Shown: positions 56,024 through 64,000 of the stretch, piece by piece
How positions within the stretch are numbered: the stretch's first letter is position 1
Layout of the letters: every line of letters starts with the position of its first letter
NCBI GenBank assembly: GCA_944323805.1
Contig: CALUTW010000011.1
Span: 1 to 64,000, forward strand
Length of the DNA stretch: 64,000 nt
Reading direction: 5' to 3'
Origin: an uncultured Bacteroidales bacterium
GTDB taxonomy: Bacteria > Bacteroidota > Bacteroidia > Bacteroidales > UBA932
Notes under the pieces: model-generated
Database searches by the model: none
What the model was told of the DNA's origin: nothing
What the model saw: the letters and a program-made list of their open reading frames with translations, nothing else
Translations under genes and position numbers: made by a program

Positions 56024-58774
56024 TTACTGTTTCTTTTCCAGGATAATGGTGCTGTTATTGACATCGAGTGTGATATCATAGACTCCGTCTTCAGGCACTT
56101 TCGTGTTTCCTCCGTCACTCAGTGTCGGATTCGAGCCCTCTGAAGCGACACCGTTTACAGTATACTGCCGCTCCCAGGCATTGCCGAACCTTATCTTGAA
56201 TTCATCCGTGACTGACAGCTGAAGGTCTGCACGGGTATATGTCCCGTCCCCGTTGTCTGTCATTGACAGGTCTCCGAGGTCGCCCCAGCCGGTAATGTTG
56301 CCGCAGATTCCCCATGTGTCAGGAACATATTCCGGAAGCACTCCGGCTTCAGTCACATAGGCCTTCCCCATTCCTGGCAGATACCAGAAATCATATGTCC
56401 CTCCTGCCGGGATGCGGGCATTTACCTTGTCGGCAGATGTTGCGAATGCGGCACCTATCGTAAGTGTATACGGATCGCTGCCCGCAGCCATTGTCCTGTC
56501 CGGACCTATCCACTGGGATTCGTCCCCGCTCTTGAAGAGGAACTGCCCGTCATCAGGTATCGCGACAGAAGAAGCCCTGTATGCCGCGACATTTGACGAA
56601 GCCGAACTCATCTCGACATTTACCCAGTCCGAGGTATTTCCGTTGAAATTGCCGTAGAGATACCAGTCGGCCACATACGAGCCGCCTACCGGAGACAGTG
56701 TCACAGTCTTGCCTGCCGCATTGAACCAGATATCATATGCACCCGCAGGCACCTTGATATTGTCTCCATAGGTAGAATATACACTGAAAGCATTGTTCGG
56801 TCCGGCATAGCTTCCGCTGTATGCGGCGTTCCATTCACTGCCGACGACACGGATCTTGAACGGATTGTCGTTCTGGGCCATGAAAATGACATTCCGGCAT
56901 ACGTATGACCCGTTCTCATATATCATGGTCAGGTCTGCATCCTGGCCCCATCCGGTAATGTCCCCGACAATTCCCCAGGAGACAGAAGCAGGAGCATCCT
57001 CCCCGGCATCATTGGCATATATTACCCCGTTGTCAGGGTCGAACCAGATATCGTATGTCCCGACAGGAAGGTTAATGTTGTTGTCCACGCCTCCCTGCTG
57101 GAGGATGACAGCCTCATTTGTCGGGAAGCCTCCGTCATATGATGTCGCCGTGCCATAACTCTGGTCCCATTTGAAGCCGAACCTGATCTTGGCCGTTTCC
57201 CCTGTCATCTCAACGCCTTTTGCCACATACCAGTCTCCTTCCTGGGTCATCACGATGTCATCGGTCTCCTCTGTCTGTCCGTTTATCCATATACCCCACG
57301 TCTCGAATACAGGGGCTTCATCCCCGGCATTCATGACATACACGACCTTGCCTTCAAGGTTGAAATATATGTCAAAGGTGCCGGCTTCGGTAACATACAT
57401 GTTCTTCGAGCCGCCGCTGGACTCTACCGGGTTGCCTGGAAGACCGATTACGACAGGGTCGTCAGTCGTGACCCCGTAATTGGCGGCATCGTTCCACTCA
57501 TTGTTGAACCTTATCTTGAAGCCCACATCGGTTCCAGCCTCCAGTTCAAGGCCCTTGTACACAAAGAATCCGTTTTCTTCAGCCATTGCCAGATCCGGGC
57601 TCTCTCCCCAGGCATTCGGTCCTCCGACGATACCCCATGTATTCGTCGGTTCCGGGTCAGGGTCTGTCCCCGGGTCCGGGTCAACCGGCACGTCCTCGAG
57701 ATCGGTACTGAACCGGTAGGTCCTGTCGGCTGAATTATTGAGGTTGACAACGATACGGTACTGTCCGGAAACCCCGGCAGTAATCTCGTCGGCCTCGCCG
57801 CCGTTGAGCTTCTCGTTCTCGGTAGAGCCGAGGACAGTCCTGTTGTCCCCGTCAACAATCGTGAAGAGCATACGGTCGGTCTCGGCAAGCGTCTTGTCAA
57901 GATAGAAGCACTGGTTGGACGGGTTGAAGAGCATGTCCTCCTCAGCGCCGTTGAGGGTACATGTAACTTTGTCGAATGCCATCTGCTTTGTCAGCACACG
58001 TGTGGAAGTGTTGTATTTGAAGCTGTAGAATGTCCTGCTGTAGAGCAAGATATTGGTCGATGCCCCGTTGGTAAGGGTTATGGTCTCGGCCTCAGACCCG
58101 TCATTTCCTTCATATCCCCAGTTTCCTGTCGAATTCTCCCAGTTGGCGGCTCCCGTAATCTTGAACCCGTTTGCCGCGCTGCTTCCGAAGTTTATGACAC
58201 CCTCGTAGTTCGCATCATAATTGAAGCTGAAAAGGTGCTGTGAACTGTTATGTTCCCAACCGCAATAGTCTCCGATTACCCATACGGTAGGATAGACCGG
58301 CTCCGCATAGATGACAGTCATTGTCAGGGCCCGGGGCTCGGAATAATATTTGTCCGGGCTGCTGCCTATGCCGGCACTGATATAGAAATCGACTTCAGTC
58401 GGAGTGTCGAGAGGGACCCCGAGTCCACCGAGCTTGGGATCGAGCCCGAGATTATAGTTGAGGTCCTCGTATGTAATCGATGCCGATGTCCCGTGAAGAC
58501 CCGAGAAAAGCACCACCTTCTCGCTGTCCCCGTACGCTGCCTCTATGGAATAGTTTACCTGTGTCCTGACACCGAACTGCGCGGCATCCCAGGCAAATGT
58601 AAGCGTCTCGTTCAAAGTCTCGTTGGTCACTTCAACCGACTCGACATCGAACGGATTGAGCACAGGAGGCTGTATCTGGGACGGGTCCAGCGTCATTACC
58701 TCCTCGAGGTCCTGGCAGCTGACGCACAGGCCGGCAACAGCTGCGAACATCGTGATATATCTCAATATTTTCAT
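56024..58774 (-). CDS. Enlarged SusE/SusF-like starch-binding lipoprotein with about seven modules
   Basis: 916 residues versus about 390 (SusE) and 485 (SusF). Lipobox Cys20 followed by QDLEEV, acidic and probably surface-directing. The N-terminal Ig-like SusE domain (about 25-160) is followed by about seven repeated beta modules: WVIGDYCGWE (about 165-275), a divergent one (about 275-370), WGIVGGPNAWG, WGIWINGQTEET, WGIVGDITGWG, WYLYGNFNG, and WGICGNITGWG, each about 100-115 residues. Linkers include a DPDPGTDPDPEP stretch. The W and repeated GW positions are where SusE/F modules stack on glucans. Binding is inferred, since the residues were not compared with structures. It follows susD by 34 bp. 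Confidence 0.88.
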   Translation of the reverse strand: MKILRYITMFAAVAGLCVSCQDLEEVMTLDPSQIQPPVLNPFDVESVEVTNETLNETLTFAWDAAQFGVRTQVNYSIEAAYGDSEKVVLFSGLHGTSASITYEDLNYNLGLDPKLGGLGVPLDTPTEVDFYISAGIGSSPDKYYSEPRALTMTVIYAEPVYPTVWVIGDYCGWEHNSSQHLFSFNYDANYEGVINFGSSAANGFKITGAANWENSTGNWGYEGNDGSEAETITLTNGASTNILLYSRTFYSFKYNTSTRVLTKQMAFDKVTCTLNGAEEDMLFNPSNQCFYLDKTLAETDRMLFTIVDGDNRTVLGSTENEKLNGGEADEITAGVSGQYRIVVNLNNSADRTYRFSTDLEDVPVDPDPGTDPDPEPTNTWGIVGGPNAWGESPDLAMAEENGFFVYKGLELEAGTDVGFKIRFNNEWNDAANYGVTTDDPVVIGLPGNPVESSGGSKNMYVTEAGTFDIYFNLEGKVVYVMNAGDEAPVFETWGIWINGQTEETDDIVMTQEGDWYVAKGVEMTGETAKIRFGFKWDQSYGTATSYDGGFPTNEAVILQQGGVDNNINLPVGTYDIWFDPDNGVIYANDAGEDAPASVSWGIVGDITGWGQDADLTMIYENGSYVCRNVIFMAQNDNPFKIRVVGSEWNAAYSGSYAGPNNAFSVYSTYGDNIKVPAGAYDIWFNAAGKTVTLSPVGGSYVADWYLYGNFNGNTSDWVNVEMSSASSNVAAYRASSVAIPDDGQFLFKSGDESQWIGPDRTMAAGSDPYTLTIGAAFATSADKVNARIPAGGTYDFWYLPGMGKAYVTEAGVLPEYVPDTWGICGNITGWGDLGDLSMTDNGDGTYTRADLQLSVTDEFKIRFGNAWERQYTVNGVASEGSNPTLSDGGNTKVPEDGVYDITLDVNNSTIILEKKQ

Positions 58775-58808
58775 ATCCTGTCATGTTAAAATTTATCCTG
58801 TACTTACA

Positions 58809-60491
58809 TCAGAGCAGATCTGCATAGCCCGGATTCTGCTCCAGGTCGACATTGGCTGCAAGGTCTGTCAAAGGTATTGCAAATATATTCATATACTCAG
58901 GGAATCCTGTGCCCTGGTATGAATTGCCCTTGTACGGCCATGTGAATCTTGCTGAATTGAACACTTCGTAGCGGATGAGGTCCGTACGGCGATGGCCTTC
59001 CCACATAAGTTCGCGGGCACGTTCCGCAATGAGGAAATCCGTGTCTATATAGTCGGTAGGCTCCACACCGGCCCTTTCTGCAAGCTCCTCCATCTTCGGC
59101 AGAGCCACAGAGACCTGGTCAAGATGCATGCACGCCTCAGCATAGATAAGATATATCTCCCCGAGCCGGATAAGCGGATAGTCTATGTCGCTGTAAGCCT
59201 TTGTCCTTGCTGTCTCCACATAGCTCTCCGGAGTCTGGTCTGAAGGTATATTGTTGAACTTGAGGCAAGACCATCCGTTCGCGAATACATACAGGGCATC
59301 CTGCATCGTCTCCGTGCGTCCCTTGATATAGAACATCTGGCCGCGCTTGTCCGCACAGTCGTAAGTCCCTGCCGTATAGTCCGGATTCTGGACATCGAAG
59401 TACTCGGATACGAACTCGTACGAAGTCCTGATACCTGCCCACCCGTTATTGACTCCATTAGGAGCGTGGAGCACCTGGTTGTCGCCCTCGCCTTCGCTCA
59501 CATCTGTGGCCGCAACGGCTGCAAGGGTAAGATAGGATGTCCCGCCATATGACTGAGACTGCTCCGCATCATAGGCGGCAGCGAACATGATTTCCTTCAG
59601 GGCCTCGGGATTCTCCCCGTTGTCTCCCCTGAAGAGGTCGGCATAATTGTCGCACAGTTCGTATCCCATGTCAAAGATATCTTCGCACACGTCCTTGGCT
59701 TCCTGCCACATGCCTGTGCCCGTATACACTTCGGCATTGACGTAGAGCCGTGCGAGAAGCCCGTTGACAGACCCCTTGTCCGCACGCGGATAATTGGAGC
59801 GCGGAGCCGGCATGGCACTGCCGTCTGCAGCAAGTTCCCTGAGCTCTTCCACACAGAACTCGAAGACTTCCTTGCGGGACTTCTGCTGAGGGTTTACACC
59901 GACACCGAAATCCGAAGCCTCGGTAATGAACGGCACATTCCCGAATGTATCCATGAGCATCCAGTAGAAATATGCACGGATAAAGCGGGCTTCAGCCCTG
60001 AAACTCTCGACCTTGGCCTTCAGCTCTCCGCTGACACCCCTGCTGTCGAGCTTGTCGGATGTAGTCTGGCGGAGGAACTCGTTTGCATATGAAATTCCCT
60101 GCAGGGTACGGACATACACTGCATAGGTCGCATCATTCTGCGCCTCTGACCATGTATTCGTGTTAAGGGCACGCACCCATGCATCGTTCTCCCATGCGCA
60201 TTTTGCCTCATCGGTGGAAGTCTCCTGTACCGACCAGAATGCACGGATAAGCTCGGATGCACCTCCGTCACTGACCTGCAGATCTTTCGTGTCATTGGAG
60301 ATGAACTGGAAATAAAGCTTGGTAAGCCCCTGCAGATATCCGGCCTCATCCGTCCCGTATGCTGTCTCGGAGGAGATATCATACGGATTGCGCGGTATGG
60401 TGTCCAGGTCTCCGATACATGAACTCAGCGATGCTGCCGCAATAAGCGCAGCCGCTGCTGATATATATTTTCCTGATATTTTCATTGTCAT
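58809..60491 (-). CDS. susD: SusD-family starch-binding outer membrane lipoprotein
   Basis: 560 residues. Lipobox Cys25 (SLSSC), then IGDLDTIP. TPR-rich alpha-helical SusD fold with RFIRAYFYWMLMDTFGNVPFI, NGLLARLYVNAEVY, YPLIRLGEIYLIYAEACMHL and ELMWEGHRRTDLIRYEVF, all typical of RagB/SusD. It sits on the SusC barrel as the lid and passes maltooligosaccharides in. The second in-frame ATG (MKISGK) is two codons downstream and equally likely. The gene follows susC by 5 bp. Confidence 0.93.
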   Translation of the reverse strand: MTMKISGKYISAAAALIAAASLSSCIGDLDTIPRNPYDISSETAYGTDEAGYLQGLTKLYFQFISNDTKDLQVSDGGASELIRAFWSVQETSTDEAKCAWENDAWVRALNTNTWSEAQNDATYAVYVRTLQGISYANEFLRQTTSDKLDSRGVSGELKAKVESFRAEARFIRAYFYWMLMDTFGNVPFITEASDFGVGVNPQQKSRKEVFEFCVEELRELAADGSAMPAPRSNYPRADKGSVNGLLARLYVNAEVYTGTGMWQEAKDVCEDIFDMGYELCDNYADLFRGDNGENPEALKEIMFAAAYDAEQSQSYGGTSYLTLAAVAATDVSEGEGDNQVLHAPNGVNNGWAGIRTSYEFVSEYFDVQNPDYTAGTYDCADKRGQMFYIKGRTETMQDALYVFANGWSCLKFNNIPSDQTPESYVETARTKAYSDIDYPLIRLGEIYLIYAEACMHLDQVSVALPKMEELAERAGVEPTDYIDTDFLIAERARELMWEGHRRTDLIRYEVFNSARFTWPYKGNSYQGTGFPEYMNIFAIPLTDLAANVDLEQNPGYADLL

Positions 60492-60496
60492 ATGGT

Positions 60497-63400
60497 TTAG
60501 AAGTTAACATTCACACGCAAAGAGTAGGTACGCGGACGCGGCCAGATCGTGCCGTCTATACCCGTTGTCCCCGGAAGCTCCGGGTCGACTCCGCTGTAGC
60601 CTGTAATCACAAAGACATTCTGGGCGCTGAATGCAAGGCGGATGTCTCCTCCCCAGTTCTTTATGTTCCTGAAGGTATAGCCGATGTTGACATCGTCCAG
60701 CCTGAAGAACGAGGCGTTCTCGAGGAACATGTCGGAATACCACTGCTCGCCGCTGTTCGCTCCGGTAAAGCCTGTAGTCTTGACATACTTTGCAAAGTTA
60801 GGCAGATTGCCGGCGTTCACATCCAGGTTCGAGGTCGAATTGGCCGATGCGAAGTCATTGAACAGCCAGTTGCCTGCCGAGCCGTGCCCGTTGAAGCCGA
60901 AGTCCCAGTTCCTGTACGTAAGCTTCACATTCAGTCCGTAGTAGAACTTGGCATTCGGGCTCTTGCCGGAGATATAGCGGTCATTGTCAGTAATCTGTCC
61001 GTCTCCGTCCCTGTCCACAAGCGCATTCTGCACAGGATTGCCTTCAGAGTCATATATCTGCTGGAATGTACGGTACGAATAAGGCGCATAGCCTACCTTG
61101 TGCACGCTCAGCATGCTTCCGGTACCCTTGTTAATGCTTCCTACCTGGATGGCGTAATCCGGGTCATCAGTATTGTTGAGCTTGGTAAATTTCGTGTCCT
61201 GGAACGTACCGTTGAACCCGATTGACAGATGCCAGTCCTCTGTCTCGACAGGAATCACATTGAGGGAGAACTCGATTCCCTTGTTCTGCATCGAGCCGAT
61301 ATTGGTAAGTACGGTATTGCCGAAGTTCGCTCCCATAGGCGTGATGACACTGTTGAGAAGGTCATCGGTCTGACGGAGATAGGCGTCCACATTACCCGTG
61401 ATACGGTCGTCAAGGAATCCGAAATCGATTCCGGCATTGTATGTCGTTGTCGTCTCCCATCTTATATTAGGGTCATATGCACCCGGTGTCAGATAGAACT
61501 GATAGCCGGCATTTCCCATGTAATACTGCTGGTATACGTTGGTAGACAGCGAGTTGATTGCCATGTATGCATAGTTGCTGCCGATTTCCTGCTGACCCGT
61601 CTGACCGGCACTGAGACGCAGCTTGAGCTGCGACACCGGAGACACGTGCTTGAGGAACTGCTCCTCCTTGATGTTCCATGCGAATGCCCCTGACGGGAAG
61701 AGTCCCCAGCGGGTCTTCGGGGAGAAGCGGGACGAGGCATCGTTACGCAGGGAGAATGTGAAGAGATATCTCGAATCTATGGAATAGTTGATACGTCCGT
61801 AGAAAGAAATGAGGAAACTCTCCTGCGTATTGTAAGGATAACGGGAATCATCGCCCTTCTGTTCATTGGTCTCGTTGAAATAAGTGACGGACCTGTCCGA
61901 ACTGTAGAAGTTCTGCCATGAATATCCGGCCATCACGTCAAGATGGTGGATGCCCCATTCTTCATTATAGTTGGCATAGAACTCAAGCACCTCGTTGCGT
62001 CTGAAGTTCCTGGACTCGGTGTATTGTCCGATGCCCCTGTTCTCTGTGTCGGAATATGCCTGGAACGAACCGGGGTTCACACCATTATGCGACTTGTATT
62101 CGGACATGTCCATGCCGAGGCTGAGATTGAATTTCAGGGCCTCGAAACCATGCACCTTATAGTCGACCTGTACATTGCCTATCATTCGCAATGCGCTGCC
62201 GTAATTGTTGACATCATAGAGCTGCGAGAGAGGCCCGACACCCAGAAGAGTATTCGGAGTGAATTCATCTCCGCGTCCGGAGCCATAGTTCCAGAAGCCG
62301 TTGGTCGTGGAGTAGTCGATAGAGCCGTCCGGATTCCTGAAATAAGGGTCCTGGGTCGGGTTGAAGAATGCGGCATTGCCGACCGTACCGCCGTCCGCAT
62401 ATCTCTGATTGGTGTACACTCCCCTGCCGCTGACACTGAAATTGAGATGGTTGTCAAGGAAATTCGGAGCGAGGCTTATGTCGACCGTACCTCTGTCATA
62501 CTTTGCTGTCTGGAGGGTTCCCTGCTGGCTTGTCCAGCCTATGGAAGCACGGTACGGCATCCTCTCTTTCACATTCCCGCTGAGACTCACATTGTGGTCA
62601 TGGGATATGGCCGTGCGGAAGATGAGGTCCTGCCAGTCAGTATTCACATCCCCGAGAAGCCCTTCGACATAATTCCCGGTCTCTGTCCCGGAAGGGAACG
62701 TGACCGCGACATATTCACGGAATTCCTCCGGAGTCATTGTCGGGATGCGCTTTGAATTGGTCTGCACGCTGACACTTCCGCTGTAGCTTACCTGCGGCCT
62801 GCCGCCCTTGCCTCGCTTTGTCGTGATGATGATGACACCATTGGATGCCCTCGACCCGTAGATTGCTGCGGATGAGGCATCCTTAAGGACCGTGAATGAC
62901 TCTATGTCATTAGGGTTGATTGTCTCAAGCGGATTGGCCATACCGGCTCCTCCGTCCGCTGCAATCGGCACCCCGTCTATCACGATGAGAGGGTCGTTGG
63001 ATGCATTGAGGGATGCTGCACCGCGGATACGGATTGTCGAACCCGAGCCCGGACCGCCGTCTCCCGGGATAATCTGCAGACCAGGCACCTTGCCTTTCAG
63101 CATGTCCTGGGTTGAGACCACCGCTCCCCTGTTAAGTTCCTCGGACTTGATTGCAACGACAGATCCCGTCATATCCTCCTTCTTGACAGTACCGTAGCCG
63201 ATGACAACCACATCGTCGAGGAACAGGGTATCCTCTTCAAGAGTAATCACGGAAGGGACGCCCGATGCCTTGAAAGTCACTGTCCTGTATCCGATACAGC
63301 TGATTTCAACCATCGCATCAGGACCTGACACAGACAAGGTAAAGTCCCCGTCAAGGCTCGATGATGTTCCGTTGGAAGTCCCCTGTTCCATAATCGTGGC

Positions 63401-63526
63401 ACCGATGACAGGCCCCAACTGGTCCTGGATGACTCCTTTTACCTCATATCCGCCTTGTGCGGACACGGGAGGGGTAAAGATGCACAGTAGCATCAGTCCC
63501 GCAAATAAGGAAAGAATTCTGTTCAT
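60497..63526 (-). CDS. susC: SusC-family TonB-dependent outer membrane transporter
   Basis: 1009 residues. Signal peptide (about 1-24, ending SAQG), a carboxypeptidase-D-like N-terminal domain (YEVKGVIQDQLGPVIGATI), TonB-box/plug region with DDVVVIGYGTVKKEDMTGSV and DMLKGKVPGLQI, and a long beta-barrel ending in the aromatic YSLRVNVNF. SusC imports glucans with energy from TonB/ExbBD. Locus mates indicate starch or glycogen. It follows the MFS gene by 43 bp and precedes susD by 5 bp. Confidence 0.94.
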   Translation of the reverse strand: MNRILSLFAGLMLLCIFTPPVSAQGGYEVKGVIQDQLGPVIGATIMEQGTSNGTSSSLDGDFTLSVSGPDAMVEISCIGYRTVTFKASGVPSVITLEEDTLFLDDVVVIGYGTVKKEDMTGSVVAIKSEELNRGAVVSTQDMLKGKVPGLQIIPGDGGPGSGSTIRIRGAASLNASNDPLIVIDGVPIAADGGAGMANPLETINPNDIESFTVLKDASSAAIYGSRASNGVIIITTKRGKGGRPQVSYSGSVSVQTNSKRIPTMTPEEFREYVAVTFPSGTETGNYVEGLLGDVNTDWQDLIFRTAISHDHNVSLSGNVKERMPYRASIGWTSQQGTLQTAKYDRGTVDISLAPNFLDNHLNFSVSGRGVYTNQRYADGGTVGNAAFFNPTQDPYFRNPDGSIDYSTTNGFWNYGSGRGDEFTPNTLLGVGPLSQLYDVNNYGSALRMIGNVQVDYKVHGFEALKFNLSLGMDMSEYKSHNGVNPGSFQAYSDTENRGIGQYTESRNFRRNEVLEFYANYNEEWGIHHLDVMAGYSWQNFYSSDRSVTYFNETNEQKGDDSRYPYNTQESFLISFYGRINYSIDSRYLFTFSLRNDASSRFSPKTRWGLFPSGAFAWNIKEEQFLKHVSPVSQLKLRLSAGQTGQQEIGSNYAYMAINSLSTNVYQQYYMGNAGYQFYLTPGAYDPNIRWETTTTYNAGIDFGFLDDRITGNVDAYLRQTDDLLNSVITPMGANFGNTVLTNIGSMQNKGIEFSLNVIPVETEDWHLSIGFNGTFQDTKFTKLNNTDDPDYAIQVGSINKGTGSMLSVHKVGYAPYSYRTFQQIYDSEGNPVQNALVDRDGDGQITDNDRYISGKSPNAKFYYGLNVKLTYRNWDFGFNGHGSAGNWLFNDFASANSTSNLDVNAGNLPNFAKYVKTTGFTGANSGEQWYSDMFLENASFFRLDDVNIGYTFRNIKNWGGDIRLAFSAQNVFVITGYSGVDPELPGTTGIDGTIWPRPRTYSLRVNVNF

Positions 63527-63569
63527 AGGGTTATTATGCGTATTATATTATGTTGTATGTTCCCTTGTT

Positions 63570-64000
63570 TCAGACCTTGCTACCTCTGCCGACAAATGCC
63601 ACAGAGATGGCCGCAAGCAGCATGAACACACCGGCGAGGCCGAGCATCATGAGAGCATCGGACCCGAAGAGATGCTTTACGATGAGGCCTCCGGTAAGTC
63701 CGATGACTATCTGCGGTATAGTGATGGTAAAGTTGAAGATTCCCATATATGCCCCCATATTCGCAGCCTGGACATCCCGGGACAGTATGGAATATGGCAT
63801 TGCAAGTATGCCTGCCCAGGCGATGCCGATACCTACCATCGGCAGCATCATCAGATACTGGTTATGGATGACAAGCAGGCCGCTGAACCCGAGTGCACCG
63901 CACAGCAGGCAGGCCGCATACACGGTCTTGTTGCCGTAGCGGGCAGCTATCCGGCTCAGGAATATGGACACCAGACATGCAGGGACAGGATAAATCCCGT
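63570..64000 (-). CDS. MFS sugar transporter, SLC45/maltose-permease type, 5' end missing
   Basis: The frame is open from the right edge to a stop at 63570 (about 143 residues seen, in-frame residues before the first possible GTG start at 63971 also open). About four to five helices remain. GIAWAGILAMPYSILSRDV and MGAYMGIFNFTITIPQIVIG are close to the SLC45/GPH-like sugar carrier signature. It would bring glucose or maltose through the inner membrane as the last step of the locus. First visible gene of the Sus operon; no SusR-like regulator is in the window. Confidence 0.85.
   Translation of the reverse strand, partial: GIYPVPACLVSIFLSRIAARYGNKTVYAACLLCGALGFSGLLVIHNQYLMMLPMVGIGIAWAGILAMPYSILSRDVQAANMGAYMGIFNFTITIPQIVIGLTGGLIVKHLFGSDALMMLGLAGVFMLLAAISVAFVGRGSKV

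Overview
The window looks like a chromosomal segment of a gut-type Bacteroidales (Bacteroidota); genus not determined. Evidence: SusC/SusD pairs, a SusE/F-like binding lipoprotein, BACON and DUF5689 lipoproteins, a full Rnf complex, the Bacteroidota-type TGS-domain nucleoside kinase, and repeated TAnnTTTG promoter -7 boxes, sometimes with a TTG box about 19-20 bp upstream. No rRNA, tRNA, CRISPR array, insertion sequence or prophage was seen.

Layout. 1-2573: 5' part of a large DUF5689/BACON lipoprotein (runs off the left edge). 2848-4050: AAA+/DUF4143 ATPase whose promoter is overlaid by a 20-bp-arm palindrome and followed upstream by two more phased dyads. 4445-9982 (minus): lipoprotein M3 peptidase, nitroreductase, acyl-CoA synthetase, deoxynucleoside kinase. 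10190-16780 (plus): acyltransferase, MBL hydrolase, UvrA, TGS-type nucleoside kinase. 16951-22654 (minus): RseC-RnfBCDGEA, an ion-translocating ferredoxin:NAD+ oxidoreductase. 22718-29081 (minus): two M23 peptidases, MerR regulator, Nif3-like protein, zinc-ribbon coiled-coil protein, DnaB, DUF3108 protein. 29159-37335 (plus): alaS, a fused LptF/G-permease-Fmt gene, thiamine pyrophosphokinase, ilvA, ilvE. 37357-39590 (minus): tgt and a second LptF/G permease. 39719-41023: nucleoside symporter. 41081-43654 (minus): second M3 peptidase and a small zinc-ribbon protein. 43971-47585 (plus): short SSB, pflB, pflA. 47690-64000 (minus): starch-utilisation locus of MFS sugar transporter (partial), SusC, SusD, a multi-module SusE/F protein, three GH13 enzymes and a SusB-like GH97.

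How it works together. The last 16 kb is a self-contained glycogen/starch system: surface binding and cutting (SusD, SusE/F, two GH13 lipoproteins with acidic residues after the lipid Cys), import by SusC, periplasmic trimming (SusA-like GH13 and inverting GH97), and inner-membrane import of the product by the MFS carrier. Pyruvate formate-lyase and Rnf fit a fermentative anaerobic metabolism.

Most notable observations: (1) a single 815-codon reading frame joining a complete LPS-export permease to a complete methionyl-tRNA formyltransferase; (2) a family of four structured repeat copies, all placed in the same orientation just after stop codons; (3) three helically phased dyads over the AAA+ ATPase promoter; (4) an enlarged SusE/F protein with about seven modules; (5) two promoters so close to their start codons that the mRNAs may be leaderless.
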